A stretch of DNA of 64,000 nt from Sphingobacteriaceae bacterium GW460-11-11-14-LB5 (GCA_002151545.1 CP021237.1:2604001-2668000), one strand, 5' to 3'; counted from the stretch's first letter, positions 25,365 to 34,638 are shown. The notes: a model not told the origin generated them from the letters alone. Made by a program: numbers and translations.

Positions 25365-26525
25365 TCACCGACCTTTATTCTCTCTAATCAACCGAACTAC
25401 ATTTCTGCCCATAATTTTCCTGATATCGCTTTCCGAATATCCGTTTTTAATGAGTTCTTCTGTAATTTTAGGATAATCGGCCACACTATTCATGCCCAGA
25501 GGAAAAGATTCTGCGCCGTCAAAATCTGCACCCAGCCCCACATGGTCAATACCAATTAATTTTACAACGTGATTGATGTGTTTAACCAATAGCGATATGG
25601 GCGGACGTGTAGCATCAGCATCAACCTGATGGTTATAAATTAAGGTATCAATGGCATTGCTTCTGCTATATTTAGCCGTCAAAGTTTTAAGCTCGCCATC
25701 ATATTTGGCAAAAAAAGCTTTTTGTTTGGTATTGAAAGTAGAATCTAAGAAACCACTGTAGAAATTAATACACACTACGCCCCCATTTTTGCCTACAGCT
25801 TTAATCTGATCATCTTTTAAATTTCGCGGAACCGGATTGATGGCATAAGTACAGCTATGGGATACTATTACAGGCTTAGCTGATACTTTAATGGCATCAT
25901 AAAACGTTCTTTCACCTACATGCGATAAATCGACCATTACCCCAAGTTTATTCAATCGCTTTACTACCTGTTTTCCAAAGTTGTTTAAACCTGCCTGCTC
26001 AGGTTTTACCTTACCTGAACTTTCTTCGGCCGCCGAACTCGACCAAGATGTGCTGTTGTTCCAGGTTAAAGTAAGATAGGCCATTCCCCGCTTTGCCAGG
26101 CTATCGATATTGGCTAACCGGTTTTCGATCATATGTCCACCTTCCACCCCAATCATTGCGGCCAATTTTTGTTTATTAACCGCTAATTCTAAATCTCTAG
26201 CCGTTGTAACCAGTTGGATCCTATCGGGATATCTTTTGATTAAACTATATAGCGAATCTATTTCGCGGTTAGCTACGGCATACCCACCCGTTTCATCACA
26301 CCAAATAGAGAAAAACTGAACATCTAAACCGCCTTGCCTGGCCCTTACTAAATCGAAATTTCCCTTCTGCTGAAGCTTACCGATATCGATACCCGATTTA
26401 ATCTGATTGAAAAGTATATCTCCATGGGTATCAACTACAATGGCATCTCGATGAATTTTGGAACTTTGGGCAAAAAGATTGATTTGTAAAACAATCAGAC
26501 CAAGAAAAAGGCAAATACTTTTCAT
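25365..26525 (-). CDS. Membrane dipeptidase-type M19 peptidase
   Basis: 386 residues with a signal peptide ending at NLFAQ, so it works in the periplasm or outer envelope. M19 (renal dipeptidase) zinc enzymes cleave dipeptides, including ones with D-residues. Visible ligands and motifs: VVDTHGDIL (HxD), MIGVEGGHMIENRLA (Glu/His), MVDLSHVGERTF, PVIVSHSCTYAI (His ligands), and IGIDHVGLGADFDG. The usual C-terminal HINHVVKLIGIDHVGLG arrangement is intact. It has no operon partner. Confidence 0.93.
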   Translation of the reverse strand: MKSICLFLGLIVLQINLFAQSSKIHRDAIVVDTHGDILFNQIKSGIDIGKLQQKGNFDLVRARQGGLDVQFFSIWCDETGGYAVANREIDSLYSLIKRYPDRIQLVTTARDLELAVNKQKLAAMIGVEGGHMIENRLANIDSLAKRGMAYLTLTWNNSTSWSSSAAEESSGKVKPEQAGLNNFGKQVVKRLNKLGVMVDLSHVGERTFYDAIKVSAKPVIVSHSCTYAINPVPRNLKDDQIKAVGKNGGVVCINFYSGFLDSTFNTKQKAFFAKYDGELKTLTAKYSRSNAIDTLIYNHQVDADATRPPISLLVKHINHVVKLIGIDHVGLGADFDGAESFPLGMNSVADYPKITEELIKNGYSESDIRKIMGRNVVRLIRENKGR

Positions 26526-26942
26526 GTTTTAAATATAACATTAATTGCTTTGGCCACTTAAATTCTTTTAATTGTTCTTTTACCACCAAGAGCACAAAGG
26601 CAAAACTCAGGTATACTAAGGTGACTCAGGTGGTGAAAATTCATGAAACATTAAATGTTAGATGGTAATATCCAACAGCGCATCGAAAAATTTCTTTTAA
26701 AGCAAACCTTATTTAGATAGGTCGTTTTTTAATTTCTAATACACATTTGTTTTTTAGATCTAACGCTTGCTTTCTCATTTGCGCTAAGGAAACTTTGCAT
26801 CTGTTTAGGTTAGCTTGTTGGGCTAATTGATCCATTTTTGAAAATGATATATTGTAATCCATTATTAATGCTCAGATATACTTAGTTTGTGAAAAATATA
26901 CCCACCAGCAGTCAGATGATCATACCTAACAGCACATTATAC
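26526..26942. other. 417-bp spacer between M19 peptidase and carboxylase genes
   Basis: Contains a dyad ACCACCAAGAGCACAAAGGC / CTCAGGTGGTG near 26583-26637 and a possible 49-codon minus-strand gene at 26713-26862. Otherwise nothing recognised. Confidence 0.5.
26713..26862 (-). CDS. Possible small protein (49 residues)
   Basis: An open frame from ATG (26860-26862) to TAA (26713-26715) encodes a 49-residue, Lys/Gln/Leu-rich, probably helical peptide with two Cys (MDYNISFSKMDQLAQQANL..., ending LEIKKRPI). It has no recognised family. Support is only length, helix-like composition and its place in an otherwise empty spacer; a clear ribosome-binding site is missing, though that is common in this phylum. 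It could equally be a chance frame. Confidence 0.3.
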   Translation of the reverse strand: MDYNISFSKMDQLAQQANLNRCKVSLAQMRKQALDLKNKCVLEIKKRPI

Positions 26943-28571
26943 CTATGTCTGTATCACTCCAACATTAAATTTCTTTGTAATCGGCGATTGATTAGCGGCC
27001 TCAATGCCCATCGAAATAACCTTTCTGGTTTCTAAGGGGTCGATAATACCATCTACCCAAAGCCTTGATGCTGCATAATAAGGTGTGGTTTGGCTATCGT
27101 ACCTATCGGTAATTTCTTTTAACAGTTCGGCTTCTTTTTCTGGTGTAATTACCTCGCCTTTGGCTTTTAATGAGGCCTCCTGAATCTGGAGCAAAGTTTT
27201 TGCTGCCTGCGAACCGCCCATTACCGCAATTTTAGCAGTTGGCCAGGCATAAATCAATCTTGGATCATAAGCCTTCCCGCACATCGCATAATTGCCGGCA
27301 CCATAAGAATTCCCCAATACGATTGTAAATTTCGGCACCACCGAATTGGCAACGGCATTAACCATTTTAGCCCCATCTTTAATAATACCGCCATGTTCTG
27401 ATCGACTGCCCACCATAAAACCGGTAACATCCTGTAAAAAAACCAGCGGGATTTTCTTCTGGTTGCAGTTCATAATGAAACGGGTAGCTTTATCGGCGCT
27501 ATCAGAATAAATTACACCACCAAACTGCATTTCACCCTTTTTCGATTTCACTACTTTACGCTGGTTGGCCACAATACCTACTGCCCAGCCATCAATGCGA
27601 CCTAAACCACAAACGATGCTTTGTCCGTAGCCTTTTTTGTATTCTTCAAATTCAGATCCATCAACCAAACGGTTAATGATATCCATTATTTCGTAAGGTT
27701 TATCGCGGTTCTCCGGAAGAATACCGTATAACTCTTCTTCTTTTTCTTTAGGTTTAGCCGGTTTAATCCGGTCGAAACCTGCATTTTGGGGAGCCCCCAG
27801 CATACTCATGATATTCCGGATACTATCTAAACAGGCCTGATCATTGAGGTGTTTGTAATCGGTAACCCCAGAGATTTCGCAATGCGTAGTGGCTCCACCT
27901 AAAGTTTCATTATCCACTTCTTCACCTATGGCCGATTTTACCAGATAAGAACCTGCTAAAAATACCGATCCGGTTTTGTCCACAATCATTGCTTCATCGC
28001 TCATAATCGGCAAATAAGCTCCTCCCGCAACACAAGCGCCCATAATGGCCGAAATTTGCACAATCCCTTCCGACGACATGATGGCATTATTACGGAACAT
28101 CCTCCCGAAATGCTCTTTATCTGGAAATATCTCATCCTGCATGGGCAGGTATACGCCGGCGCTATCTACCAGGTAAATTACCGGCAAGCGGTTTTCCATG
28201 GCAATTTCTTGCGCACGCAGGTTCTTTTTTGCGGTCATCGGAAACCAGGCGCCCGCTTTTACAGTGGCATCATTGGCCACAATCATACATTGCCTCCCGC
28301 TTACATAACCTATACCACACACCACTCCTGCCGAAGGGCATCCACCCTGCTCAGCATACATGCCATCAGCAGTAAAGGCCCCTACTTCTAAAAAATTAGA
28401 ATCTTTATCAATTAAATAAGCAATCCGCTCGCGGGCCAGCAGTTTGCCTTTTTCTTTTTGTTTTGCGGCGTTCTTTTCACCGCCACCCAAATATATTTTT
28501 TTGAGTCTGGTTTTCAGTTCGTAAACCAACTGTTTATTTACATCCTCGTTTTTGTTGAATTCGATATTCAT
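26943..28571 (-). CDS. Acyl-CoA carboxylase carboxyltransferase subunit (methylcrotonyl-CoA carboxylase beta type)
   Basis: 542 residues with the two crotonase-fold carboxyltransferase domains in one chain. It moves carboxyl from biotin to an acyl-CoA. N-terminal domain: GKLLARERIAYLID, VANDATVKAGAWFPMTAKK, and LVDSAGVYLPMQDEIFPDKEHFGR, a stretch typical of methylcrotonyl-CoA carboxylase (leucine breakdown) rather than propionyl-CoA carboxylase; C-terminal domain: FLQDVTGFMVGSRSEHGGIIKDGAKM and NSYGAGNYAMCGKAYDPRL. No biotin carboxylase or biotin-carrier gene is adjacent, so the alpha subunit must be elsewhere. Substrate assignment is inference. Confidence 0.9.
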   Translation of the reverse strand: MNIEFNKNEDVNKQLVYELKTRLKKIYLGGGEKNAAKQKEKGKLLARERIAYLIDKDSNFLEVGAFTADGMYAEQGGCPSAGVVCGIGYVSGRQCMIVANDATVKAGAWFPMTAKKNLRAQEIAMENRLPVIYLVDSAGVYLPMQDEIFPDKEHFGRMFRNNAIMSSEGIVQISAIMGACVAGGAYLPIMSDEAMIVDKTGSVFLAGSYLVKSAIGEEVDNETLGGATTHCEISGVTDYKHLNDQACLDSIRNIMSMLGAPQNAGFDRIKPAKPKEKEEELYGILPENRDKPYEIMDIINRLVDGSEFEEYKKGYGQSIVCGLGRIDGWAVGIVANQRKVVKSKKGEMQFGGVIYSDSADKATRFIMNCNQKKIPLVFLQDVTGFMVGSRSEHGGIIKDGAKMVNAVANSVVPKFTIVLGNSYGAGNYAMCGKAYDPRLIYAWPTAKIAVMGGSQAAKTLLQIQEASLKAKGEVITPEKEAELLKEITDRYDSQTTPYYAASRLWVDGIIDPLETRKVISMGIEAANQSPITKKFNVGVIQT

Positions 28572-28788
28572 GGTGGCAATTTAAATTTAATTTTAGAAAA
28601 ACAGTATTGACCAAAACGGTTTCTGGTCTACCGCCTGGTTTAACCGCCAGGTGCGCAGAAAAAAGTCGCAAAGAAAATAAGGATTTGCACATTATTAACT
28701 AAAAAATTTCTTTGTGAAAACTTTGCATCCTTTGCGGTTAATATAAAAGAAATCCATTTAAAATGATATTTTTGGGTAAATCCTAAAA

Positions 28789-29235
28789 ATGGAACTAACC
28801 ATCAATATTCCGGCACTATTGTTTCCTGCCATCAGTTTAATTATGCTGGCTTATACCAACCGTTTTCTGGCCTTGGCCAGCCTGGTAAGAAGTTTAAAGT
28901 CGAAATATGAAGACGGCGATAAAAATGCTGCGCTTCATCTGCAGATTGAAAACCTACGTTACCGGTTAAGGTTAATTAAAAATATGCAGGCTTTTGGCGT
29001 GCTCAGTTTTGCGAGCTGTCTTTTTTGTATGTTTTTTATTTACCTGGAGTGGAATACGGTTGCCGAAATTCTTTTTGCATTGAGCTTGATCTTTTTTATG
29101 ATTTCGCTCATTATCTCACTGATCGAAATCCAGATCAGTACAAAGGCACTCGAGCTGGAACTGAGCAGTTTAGCAGAATTGGATAATCCATCGATAGTGA
29201 GCAGATTAAAAAAGAAGTTTGATAAAAATTTATAA
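28789..29235 (+). CDS. DUF2721 family membrane protein
   Basis: 148-residue protein with membrane helices at about 5-25, 70-90 and 95-120 (INIPALLFPAISLIMLAYTN; FGVLSFASCLFCMFFIYL; ILFALSLIFFMISLIISLIE) and a charged loop between the first two (KSKYEDGDKNAALHLQIENL). This layout matches DUF2721. Role unknown. A TATATTTTTG-like -7 box (28767-28774) lies 14 bp before the ATG. Its end is followed within 5 bp by the DUF1801 gene, so they form an operon. Confidence 0.85.
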   Translation: MELTINIPALLFPAISLIMLAYTNRFLALASLVRSLKSKYEDGDKNAALHLQIENLRYRLRLIKNMQAFGVLSFASCLFCMFFIYLEWNTVAEILFALSLIFFMISLIISLIEIQISTKALELELSSLAELDNPSIVSRLKKKFDKNL

Positions 29236-29239
29236 ACAG

Positions 29240-29689
29240 ATGGCCATTAATACACCAGAAGAATATTTAAACAGTATTGCTGAAGAAAGAAAAATACCCG
29301 TTTCAAAACTGAGGGATACTATTTTAGAAAACCTACCCAAAGGTTTCGAAGAAAAAATTACCTATGGTATGCTGGGTTATATTATTCCGTTAACACTTTA
29401 TCCGGCAGGTTACCACTGTAAACCGGAACAGGCTTTACCCTTCATCAATATTGGTTCGCAAAAGAATTTTATTGTGATGCACCACCTGGGCCTATATGCA
29501 TTTACCGATTTACTGGAATGGTTTCAGGCAGAATACCCTAAACATTGCAAATATAAACTCGATATGGGCAAAGGTTGCGTCCGTTTTAAAAAGCCTGATG
29601 ATATTCCGTACGCCTTAATTGCGGAACTGGCCGGAAAAATTACGCCTGCACAGTGGATTGAACAATACGAAAAAGCATTAAAACGTTAA
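29240..29689 (+). CDS. DUF1801 (YdhG/YjbR-like) domain protein
   Basis: 149 residues from the ATG at 29240, which begins the family-like MAINTPEEYLNSIAEERK; an upstream ATG in frame overlaps the previous gene and is less likely. Small cytosolic alpha/beta domain with typical DUF1801 segments (GFEEKITYGMLGYIIPL, FIVMHHLGLYAF, GKGCVRFKKPDDIPYALIAEL). Members are proposed to bind small ligands, without a known reaction. Convergent with the lipoprotein gene, whose stop is 2 bp away. Confidence 0.87.
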   Translation: MAINTPEEYLNSIAEERKIPVSKLRDTILENLPKGFEEKITYGMLGYIIPLTLYPAGYHCKPEQALPFINIGSQKNFIVMHHLGLYAFTDLLEWFQAEYPKHCKYKLDMGKGCVRFKKPDDIPYALIAELAGKITPAQWIEQYEKALKR

Positions 29690-29691
29690 AA

Positions 29692-30231
29692 TTAATTTTG
29701 GTAAACTACACCATTAATGATTAATTTTTTCCAGTTACCAGGGAAACCTTTACCTTTTAAATATTTTATGGAATGCGGATGTCCTTTTAAATTTGGATGA
29801 TAAACGGCATCGAATGAGAAAGTCATTTCGGTATCTGATTTTTGAATCACCGTTACTTCGTTATCATTTTCATCCTTTTCTCCTGTAGTGAAAAACTTAT
29901 CGCCCATTTTTGCATTAAAATCAGCTCTGGTATACGTTTTCGAAGGACTATCGGGATAACTCTCAATCAATTTATTCTGCTCATCGATTCTTAAATAAAC
30001 TGTGCTGATTGCATCGCCCCCGATCAAAGAATAAAACTTATAAAAAAGCTTTTTATTAATCCGAACGGTATCCTGAATTTCGGTATAAGATTGAGCATTC
30101 ATGTACCATAGGTTACCAACCTGCATGGGTAAAAATGAATCGGCAACAGGATCTTGATCCTTATTTTTCATACAGGATAAGATAAACAGACCAATTAAAG
30201 CAAAACCTAAGAAATTGAAAATATTCTTCAT
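29692..30231 (-). CDS. Hypothetical lipoprotein
   Basis: 179 residues from the ATG at 30231; a longer open frame upstream overlaps the MaoC gene and lacks a signal peptide at its start. The signal MKNIFNFLGFALIGLFILSC ends in a lipobox Cys (residue 20), so the protein is anchored in a membrane facing the periplasm. The mature part is beta-rich (DSFLPMQVGNLWYMNAQSYT; STVYLRIDEQNKLIESYP; EVTVIQKSDTEMTFSFDAVYH), similar in style to many Bacteroidota lipoproteins. No known family recognised. Confidence 0.75.
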   Translation of the reverse strand: MKNIFNFLGFALIGLFILSCMKNKDQDPVADSFLPMQVGNLWYMNAQSYTEIQDTVRINKKLFYKFYSLIGGDAISTVYLRIDEQNKLIESYPDSPSKTYTRADFNAKMGDKFFTTGEKDENDNEVTVIQKSDTEMTFSFDAVYHPNLKGHPHSIKYLKGKGFPGNWKKLIINGVVYQN

Positions 30232-30292
30232 CAGCGAATTTGTTTTTCTTTTTTTAAATGTTAAAAATAAACGATCCGCTACATCGCCATAA

Positions 30293-30754
30293 TTAGCTGA
30301 TAAAATGATACAAGAAAACAACCTCTCCGCTAAATGCAGGCTTTTTCTGGTCTTCGATTTCCATTTCAATACCCATGTTTACCTTAGTTACGCCCCGAAG
30401 GTTAATGATAGAAGCCAGTTTTGCTTTTAATCTTACTTTGCTGTTTACGGTAACGGCCTGTGCAAACCTTAAACTTTCAATCCCGTAATTGATCTCCATT
30501 TTTAAATTCTGGATATCCACTATCTCTTTCCATAAGTAAGGGATTAATGATAAAGTTAAATAACCATGGGCGATAGTTGCTTTAAAAGGTCCTTCATTTT
30601 GTGCCCGCTCTTCATCAACATGTATCCATTGATGATCTAAAGTAGCATCAGCGAATTTATTAATCTGTTCTTGCGTAATGGTATGCCATGAAGAAACGCC
30701 TAATTCCTTGTCCAGGTATTGTTCAAATTCTGCGTGGGAAGTAATGATTTGCAT
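30293..30754 (-). CDS. MaoC family dehydratase
   Basis: 153-residue hot-dog-fold enzyme of the (R)-specific enoyl-CoA hydratase type, which adds water to enoyl-CoA. Catalytic segment ITQEQINKFADATLDHQWIHVDEERA contains the conserved Asp and His, followed by ATIAHGYLTLSLIPYLW. Length is normal. It lies between the LOG-family gene (73 bp upstream) and the lipoprotein, on the same strand. The substrate is unknown; bacterial single-domain MaoC proteins act in fatty-acid or polyhydroxyalkanoate pathways. Confidence 0.92.
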   Translation of the reverse strand: MQIITSHAEFEQYLDKELGVSSWHTITQEQINKFADATLDHQWIHVDEERAQNEGPFKATIAHGYLTLSLIPYLWKEIVDIQNLKMEINYGIESLRFAQAVTVNSKVRLKAKLASIINLRGVTKVNMGIEMEIEDQKKPAFSGEVVFLYHFIS

Positions 30755-30827
30755 TTTTTATATATTTTTAGCGCCAAGCGTTTTGCGGTTGGCGAATTGA
30801 TAATTGCTTGTTATTGATAATTAATTT

Positions 30828-31430
30828 TTAGCTTAAGTTTCTTTCCCTAAACCAAACTTCATCAGGGCTAGCAGAAAAGCCGTCCATTTTATGAATTAAT
30901 ATTTCTGCATCTGCCTCGTTGAAAACTAAATCGCGATTGGCCGGTTTTAAAAATTTGCTTTGCACCATCATGTCCATTTGGGCAAATAAGGGATCGTAAA
31001 AACCACTTACATTTAATACACCAATTGGTTTATTGTGCAAACCGAGCTGTAACCAGGTTAACACTTCAAAAAATTCTTCCAGTGTACCAAATCCACCAGG
31101 TAAGATCACAAATCCATCGCTCAAATCGGCCATTTTCTGTTTTCGCTGGTGCATGTTTTCGGTAACCACCATTTCGGTTAAACCCTGGTGACCGACTTCC
31201 TTATCCATTAAAAACTGAGGAATTACCCCTGTTACTAAACCACCCAACTCCAATACATCATTGGCTAACACGCCCATCACGCCAACACTGCCACCACCAT
31301 AAATCAACCTGATCTGCTGTTTTACAAGTGTTTCGGCCAATTGCTTTATCGCCTTACGCAATGTGATATCGCCATTAAAGTTTGAGCCACAATACACACA
31401 AACCGAGTTAAGCTTATTCATTTTTTTCAA
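30828..31430 (-). CDS. LOG family protein (TIGR00730; nucleoside 5'-monophosphate phosphoribohydrolase type)
   Basis: 200 residues with a Rossmann fold. Motifs VCVYCGSNF, LIYGGGSVGVMGVLAN, and the diagnostic PGGFGTLEEFFEVLTWLQLG. Family members release a base from nucleoside monophosphates (cytokinin riboside or AMP), and are often misnamed lysine decarboxylases. The start may be at Met1 or Met4 (MNKLNSVCVY). Cytoplasmic. Followed by the MaoC gene after 73 bp that includes a small GC-rich dyad (CGCCAAGCG..TTGGCG). Confidence 0.93.
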   Translation of the reverse strand: MKKMNKLNSVCVYCGSNFNGDITLRKAIKQLAETLVKQQIRLIYGGGSVGVMGVLANDVLELGGLVTGVIPQFLMDKEVGHQGLTEMVVTENMHQRKQKMADLSDGFVILPGGFGTLEEFFEVLTWLQLGLHNKPIGVLNVSGFYDPLFAQMDMMVQSKFLKPANRDLVFNEADAEILIHKMDGFSASPDEVWFRERNLS

Positions 31431-31731
31431 AAATTTACCGAAGTTAATATTTTATCAGCTTTCTATAAATTTTAATTCTGCACAATACTGTTACAGGTCT
31501 GTTTTTTGAAGTTTAAAGCACCAAAAGCGATAGCTTATTTTACGCTGTTTCATTTTACCCTTTAAATTTCTTAGTCATGATAAAATTAGTTTCTGGTACT
31601 TTAATCTCCTTAAGAACCACGGACTGAAGTAAAACAGACCTGATGGAAGTGGGCATCCCGATTCTTCATCGGGATAAAACGTACAGCAGGATTAGCGGAA
31701 CCGAAAAGTACAGAACCCTGCGCTGCCTAAA
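31431..31731. other. Intergenic region between TonB receptor and LOG gene
   Basis: No gene supported. It carries copy E of the 60-bp modular repeat and plain AT-rich sequence upstream of the LOG start. Confidence 0.55.
31637..31693 (+). repeat. 60-bp modular repeat, copy E (variant)
   Basis: GACCTGATGGAAGTGGGC, then an inner hairpin ATCCCGAT-TCTT-CATCGGGAT, then AGCAGGATT. Same ends as copies A-D with a different inner hairpin. Confidence 0.6.
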
Positions 31732-31769
31732 ACAAAAAAAAGGAGTAGCATTACACCACTCCTTTTAAC
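31732..31769 (-). terminator. Rho-independent terminator of the TonB-dependent receptor
   Basis: Minus-strand AAAGGAGTGG..CTACTCCTTT hairpin followed by a long run of T, about 40 bp after the receptor stop. Confidence 0.8.
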
Positions 31770-31805
31770 CAAATATAAGAGAGAAAAGATTTCTTTGTTA
31801 AGCAC

Positions 31806-34385
31806 TTAGAAAGAATAGCGCAAAGTAGCGCCATAAGTTCTTGGATCGCCAAGTACACCTGCATACAAACCAGAGTTACCTGCGGCTGCCTGCAATTGCT
31901 CGTAATAATTTTTGTTTCCGATATTTCTGCTCCATACAAATGCCGAGAATTTATCAGATTTGAAGCCTAATCTGGCATTAAATAAAGCATAACCTTTAAC
32001 ATTTAATATACTCGATGGTGTAGGATTTGAAGAATACTCTGAACGGTAGCTGGCATCAGCAGCAATAAAATACCTGCCCAGTTTGGTTGCTAAACTACCA
32101 GGGGTGCTAAATTCTGAACCACCAGAAATATTCCATTTAGATATACCTGGTAATCTACCTCCTGAGGCATCTTTAAATGCTACCTGAGTCGCTACGCCAT
32201 TTACCAATTCTGTATGTCCGGTTTCTTCTAAAGGTAGTGGTGCATTGGTAAATTTCACATATTTACCATCTAAATAAGCAACAGCAGCATTTAAAGTTAA
32301 GAATCTTTCTAACTGATAAGTTCCATCAACTTCTAAACCTTTTACCTGAACTTTTTCCGCATTGGCCAGATAACCTCTGTTTACACCCAATTGTGGCGAT
32401 TGCACATTGGTTTGGTAATCTTTAATATCGGTATTAAAAGCTGTAATGTTTAAAATAGCGCCTTTAACTGGTTTGGTTTTTAAACCCAGTTCGTAATGTT
32501 GAACATATTCTGGTTTTACAACAGCAACTGATAAGTCTGCCTGTCCGGTTGAGGTAGTTGGCAAGCCCCCTACGTTTACACCAACTGGTTTATAGGCGGT
32601 TGAAAAAGTTCCATAAACATTTAATTTAGGGTTTGGACGATAAGATACAGTAAGGTTACCAGACAGATTATTGTTATCTACATTCGTAGTAAACTGTTGA
32701 TTGCTATACACTGCTGCTTTTAGTGCTAATAAAGCTGCATCAGTTGTTTGCAAACCGCCGTAAGTTACCCTGTCGTAATCAACATCTTTTTTGTCGTAAG
32801 TGTATCTCAATCCTGGTAAAACATGCAAGTTGGTTAAAAATTCCCAATCTACCTGTGCAAAAATAGCAGCACTTAACGATTTGATGGTTGAATTGGTTTT
32901 AATACCAAAGCCATCTAACAAACCTGGTGTTGAATATAAAGCCTGGCTACCGGTATTGCTGGTTTGCACAAACCTCCACTGATCTTTACCCACCTCTTCG
33001 GTTTGAGCTAAACCTTTTAAGTTTTGGGCAAGGGCAAACACACCAATTACACCACTTAATTTATCGGTGATATGACCAGCATATCTAACTTCCTGTGAAT
33101 ATTGATCGTGACGGGAGTTACCTTGTGATTTTGTTAATGCCGACAATTCCGAGAAATCCCTGTCGTTTGTTGGATCCCAGTTCCAGAATCTCCAGGCAGT
33201 AGTAGAAGTAAGCGTTCCGTTACCAATTTTATAATCTACGTTTAACGATATACCGCCAATAGATTGATTGTGTCTCCAAGGTGTATTGGTATTAATTTCT
33301 CTTGAAAATGGATCAATCTTAGGTTGCTGATAGCCTAAATCAGAAACAATTTTAGCATACTGACGGTAAGCACTTCTTTCGGTTTGGGCAACGCCTGCAA
33401 TGACCAGCGGATAACCTGCCGGGTGCTGCACACTTACATCGCCACTTAATAAAATTTGTAATCTGTCTGACGGCGTATAGTACAACTGGCCTTTAAAACC
33501 AAGGTTGTTTTGTCCGCTGTATTTACGTTCTTCACGTGTATTCCAGATGGTACCATCGCGCTGCGTACCCGATATTGATATTTTTGCAGCAAGATTTTTG
33601 GCTAGACCGCCAGAAACTGATGTTTTTGCCTGGATAAAGTTATAGTTACCCACGCTCAGCTCTACCTTTGCGCTTGGTGTTTGGGTTGGTTTTGTGGTGG
33701 TAATGTTAAATGCACCAGCAGTAGTGTTTTTTCCGAATAATGTTCCCTGAGGACCACGGATCACTTCAATTTGTTCAATATCAAGAAAATCGGTTGAGGT
33801 TGCAGCGGGACGTGCGTGATAAACCCCATCTACATAAAAACCTACTCCCGGATCAATACCATCATTGGTTAAACCGAATGTTGAGCCCAACCCCCTGATA
33901 TTTAAAGTGGTATTTCTGGCATTCGAAGCATACAATTGTACCGAAGGAACCAGTTCTTTTAAACGGTTAACGTTAAAGGCACCTGCATTTTCTGCTGCCT
34001 GTCCACCGATTACAGTAATTGGAATAGGCACATCCTGTAAAACCTCCGAACGTCTTCTCGACGTTACCACAATTTCATCCAGCAGTGCATCTTCTACCAG
34101 AACCAATTCAATCGGTGCCTCCTGAGGTTTTAAAAACTGAAAATCCTGCGGTTTAAAGCCAACTGAACTCACTTGTAAATAAAATGGAACGTCTTGCTTC
34201 ACGTTTATGCTAAAGGCACCGTTATCATCGGCTACAACGGCCTGATTGGTTCCTCTTACTTTTATGGTTGCGTGTGGTATGGTGCTACCGTTACTTGCCT
34301 TTATTACACCCTTTATTGGGGTCTGAGCAAAAACAAAGCTTGCAGAAAGTATTAATGAAAAGAAAATAAGTAAACTTTTGTTCAT
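31806..34385 (-). CDS. TonB-dependent receptor with carboxypeptidase-regulatory domain
   Basis: 859-residue outer-membrane active transporter. Signal peptide ending FVFAQ; carboxypeptidase-regulatory domain (about 22-105, IKGVIKASNGSTIPHATIKV); plug domain with EIVVTSRRRSEVLQDVP, RLKELVPSVQLY, LNIRGLGS and IEQIEVIRGPQGTLFGKNTTAGAFNITT; then a 22-strand-type barrel ending in Phe (GATLRYSF). The plug is closest in style to siderophore or small-molecule receptors rather than SusC (no SusD neighbour). Transcribed alone from the promoter at 34535-34564 with a leader of about 145 nt. The ligand cannot be read from sequence. Confidence 0.95.
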   Translation of the reverse strand: MNKSLLIFFSLILSASFVFAQTPIKGVIKASNGSTIPHATIKVRGTNQAVVADDNGAFSINVKQDVPFYLQVSSVGFKPQDFQFLKPQEAPIELVLVEDALLDEIVVTSRRRSEVLQDVPIPITVIGGQAAENAGAFNVNRLKELVPSVQLYASNARNTTLNIRGLGSTFGLTNDGIDPGVGFYVDGVYHARPAATSTDFLDIEQIEVIRGPQGTLFGKNTTAGAFNITTTKPTQTPSAKVELSVGNYNFIQAKTSVSGGLAKNLAAKISISGTQRDGTIWNTREERKYSGQNNLGFKGQLYYTPSDRLQILLSGDVSVQHPAGYPLVIAGVAQTERSAYRQYAKIVSDLGYQQPKIDPFSREINTNTPWRHNQSIGGISLNVDYKIGNGTLTSTTAWRFWNWDPTNDRDFSELSALTKSQGNSRHDQYSQEVRYAGHITDKLSGVIGVFALAQNLKGLAQTEEVGKDQWRFVQTSNTGSQALYSTPGLLDGFGIKTNSTIKSLSAAIFAQVDWEFLTNLHVLPGLRYTYDKKDVDYDRVTYGGLQTTDAALLALKAAVYSNQQFTTNVDNNNLSGNLTVSYRPNPKLNVYGTFSTAYKPVGVNVGGLPTTSTGQADLSVAVVKPEYVQHYELGLKTKPVKGAILNITAFNTDIKDYQTNVQSPQLGVNRGYLANAEKVQVKGLEVDGTYQLERFLTLNAAVAYLDGKYVKFTNAPLPLEETGHTELVNGVATQVAFKDASGGRLPGISKWNISGGSEFSTPGSLATKLGRYFIAADASYRSEYSSNPTPSSILNVKGYALFNARLGFKSDKFSAFVWSRNIGNKNYYEQLQAAAGNSGLYAGVLGDPRTYGATLRYSF

Positions 34386-34534
34386 GATTGGTTATATAGT
34401 TTGTTTTAAATGTTATTGATAATTGGCTTTGTTAATTGTTTAATTCTGTTTTAGAATATGAGCTACAACAACTATACAAGCGGGTTTTTAGTTCAAATTT
34501 CATAATTATATATAAATCCTATAGATTTAGTCGA

Positions 34535-34564
34535 CAAATATATTAAAAAAATTTAGCTGCCAAA
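34535..34564 (-). promoter_or_regulatory. Promoter of the TonB-dependent receptor (TTTG-N18-TATATTTG)
   Basis: Minus-strand TTTG (34561-34564), 18 nt, TATATTTG (34535-34542). Spacing is slightly short but the boxes are exact. Confidence 0.6.
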
Positions 34565-34638
34565 TTTTATTTTGTGATTTTTCTATTTTTATTAATCCTC
34601 CAGTCCTTTATTAGGTTTTAAAACCTATAAGATCTAAA

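Noticed and set aside
30232..30369. N-terminal extension of the lipoprotein gene (start at 30369)
   Set aside because: It overlaps the MaoC gene, and the real signal peptide with lipobox begins at 30231.
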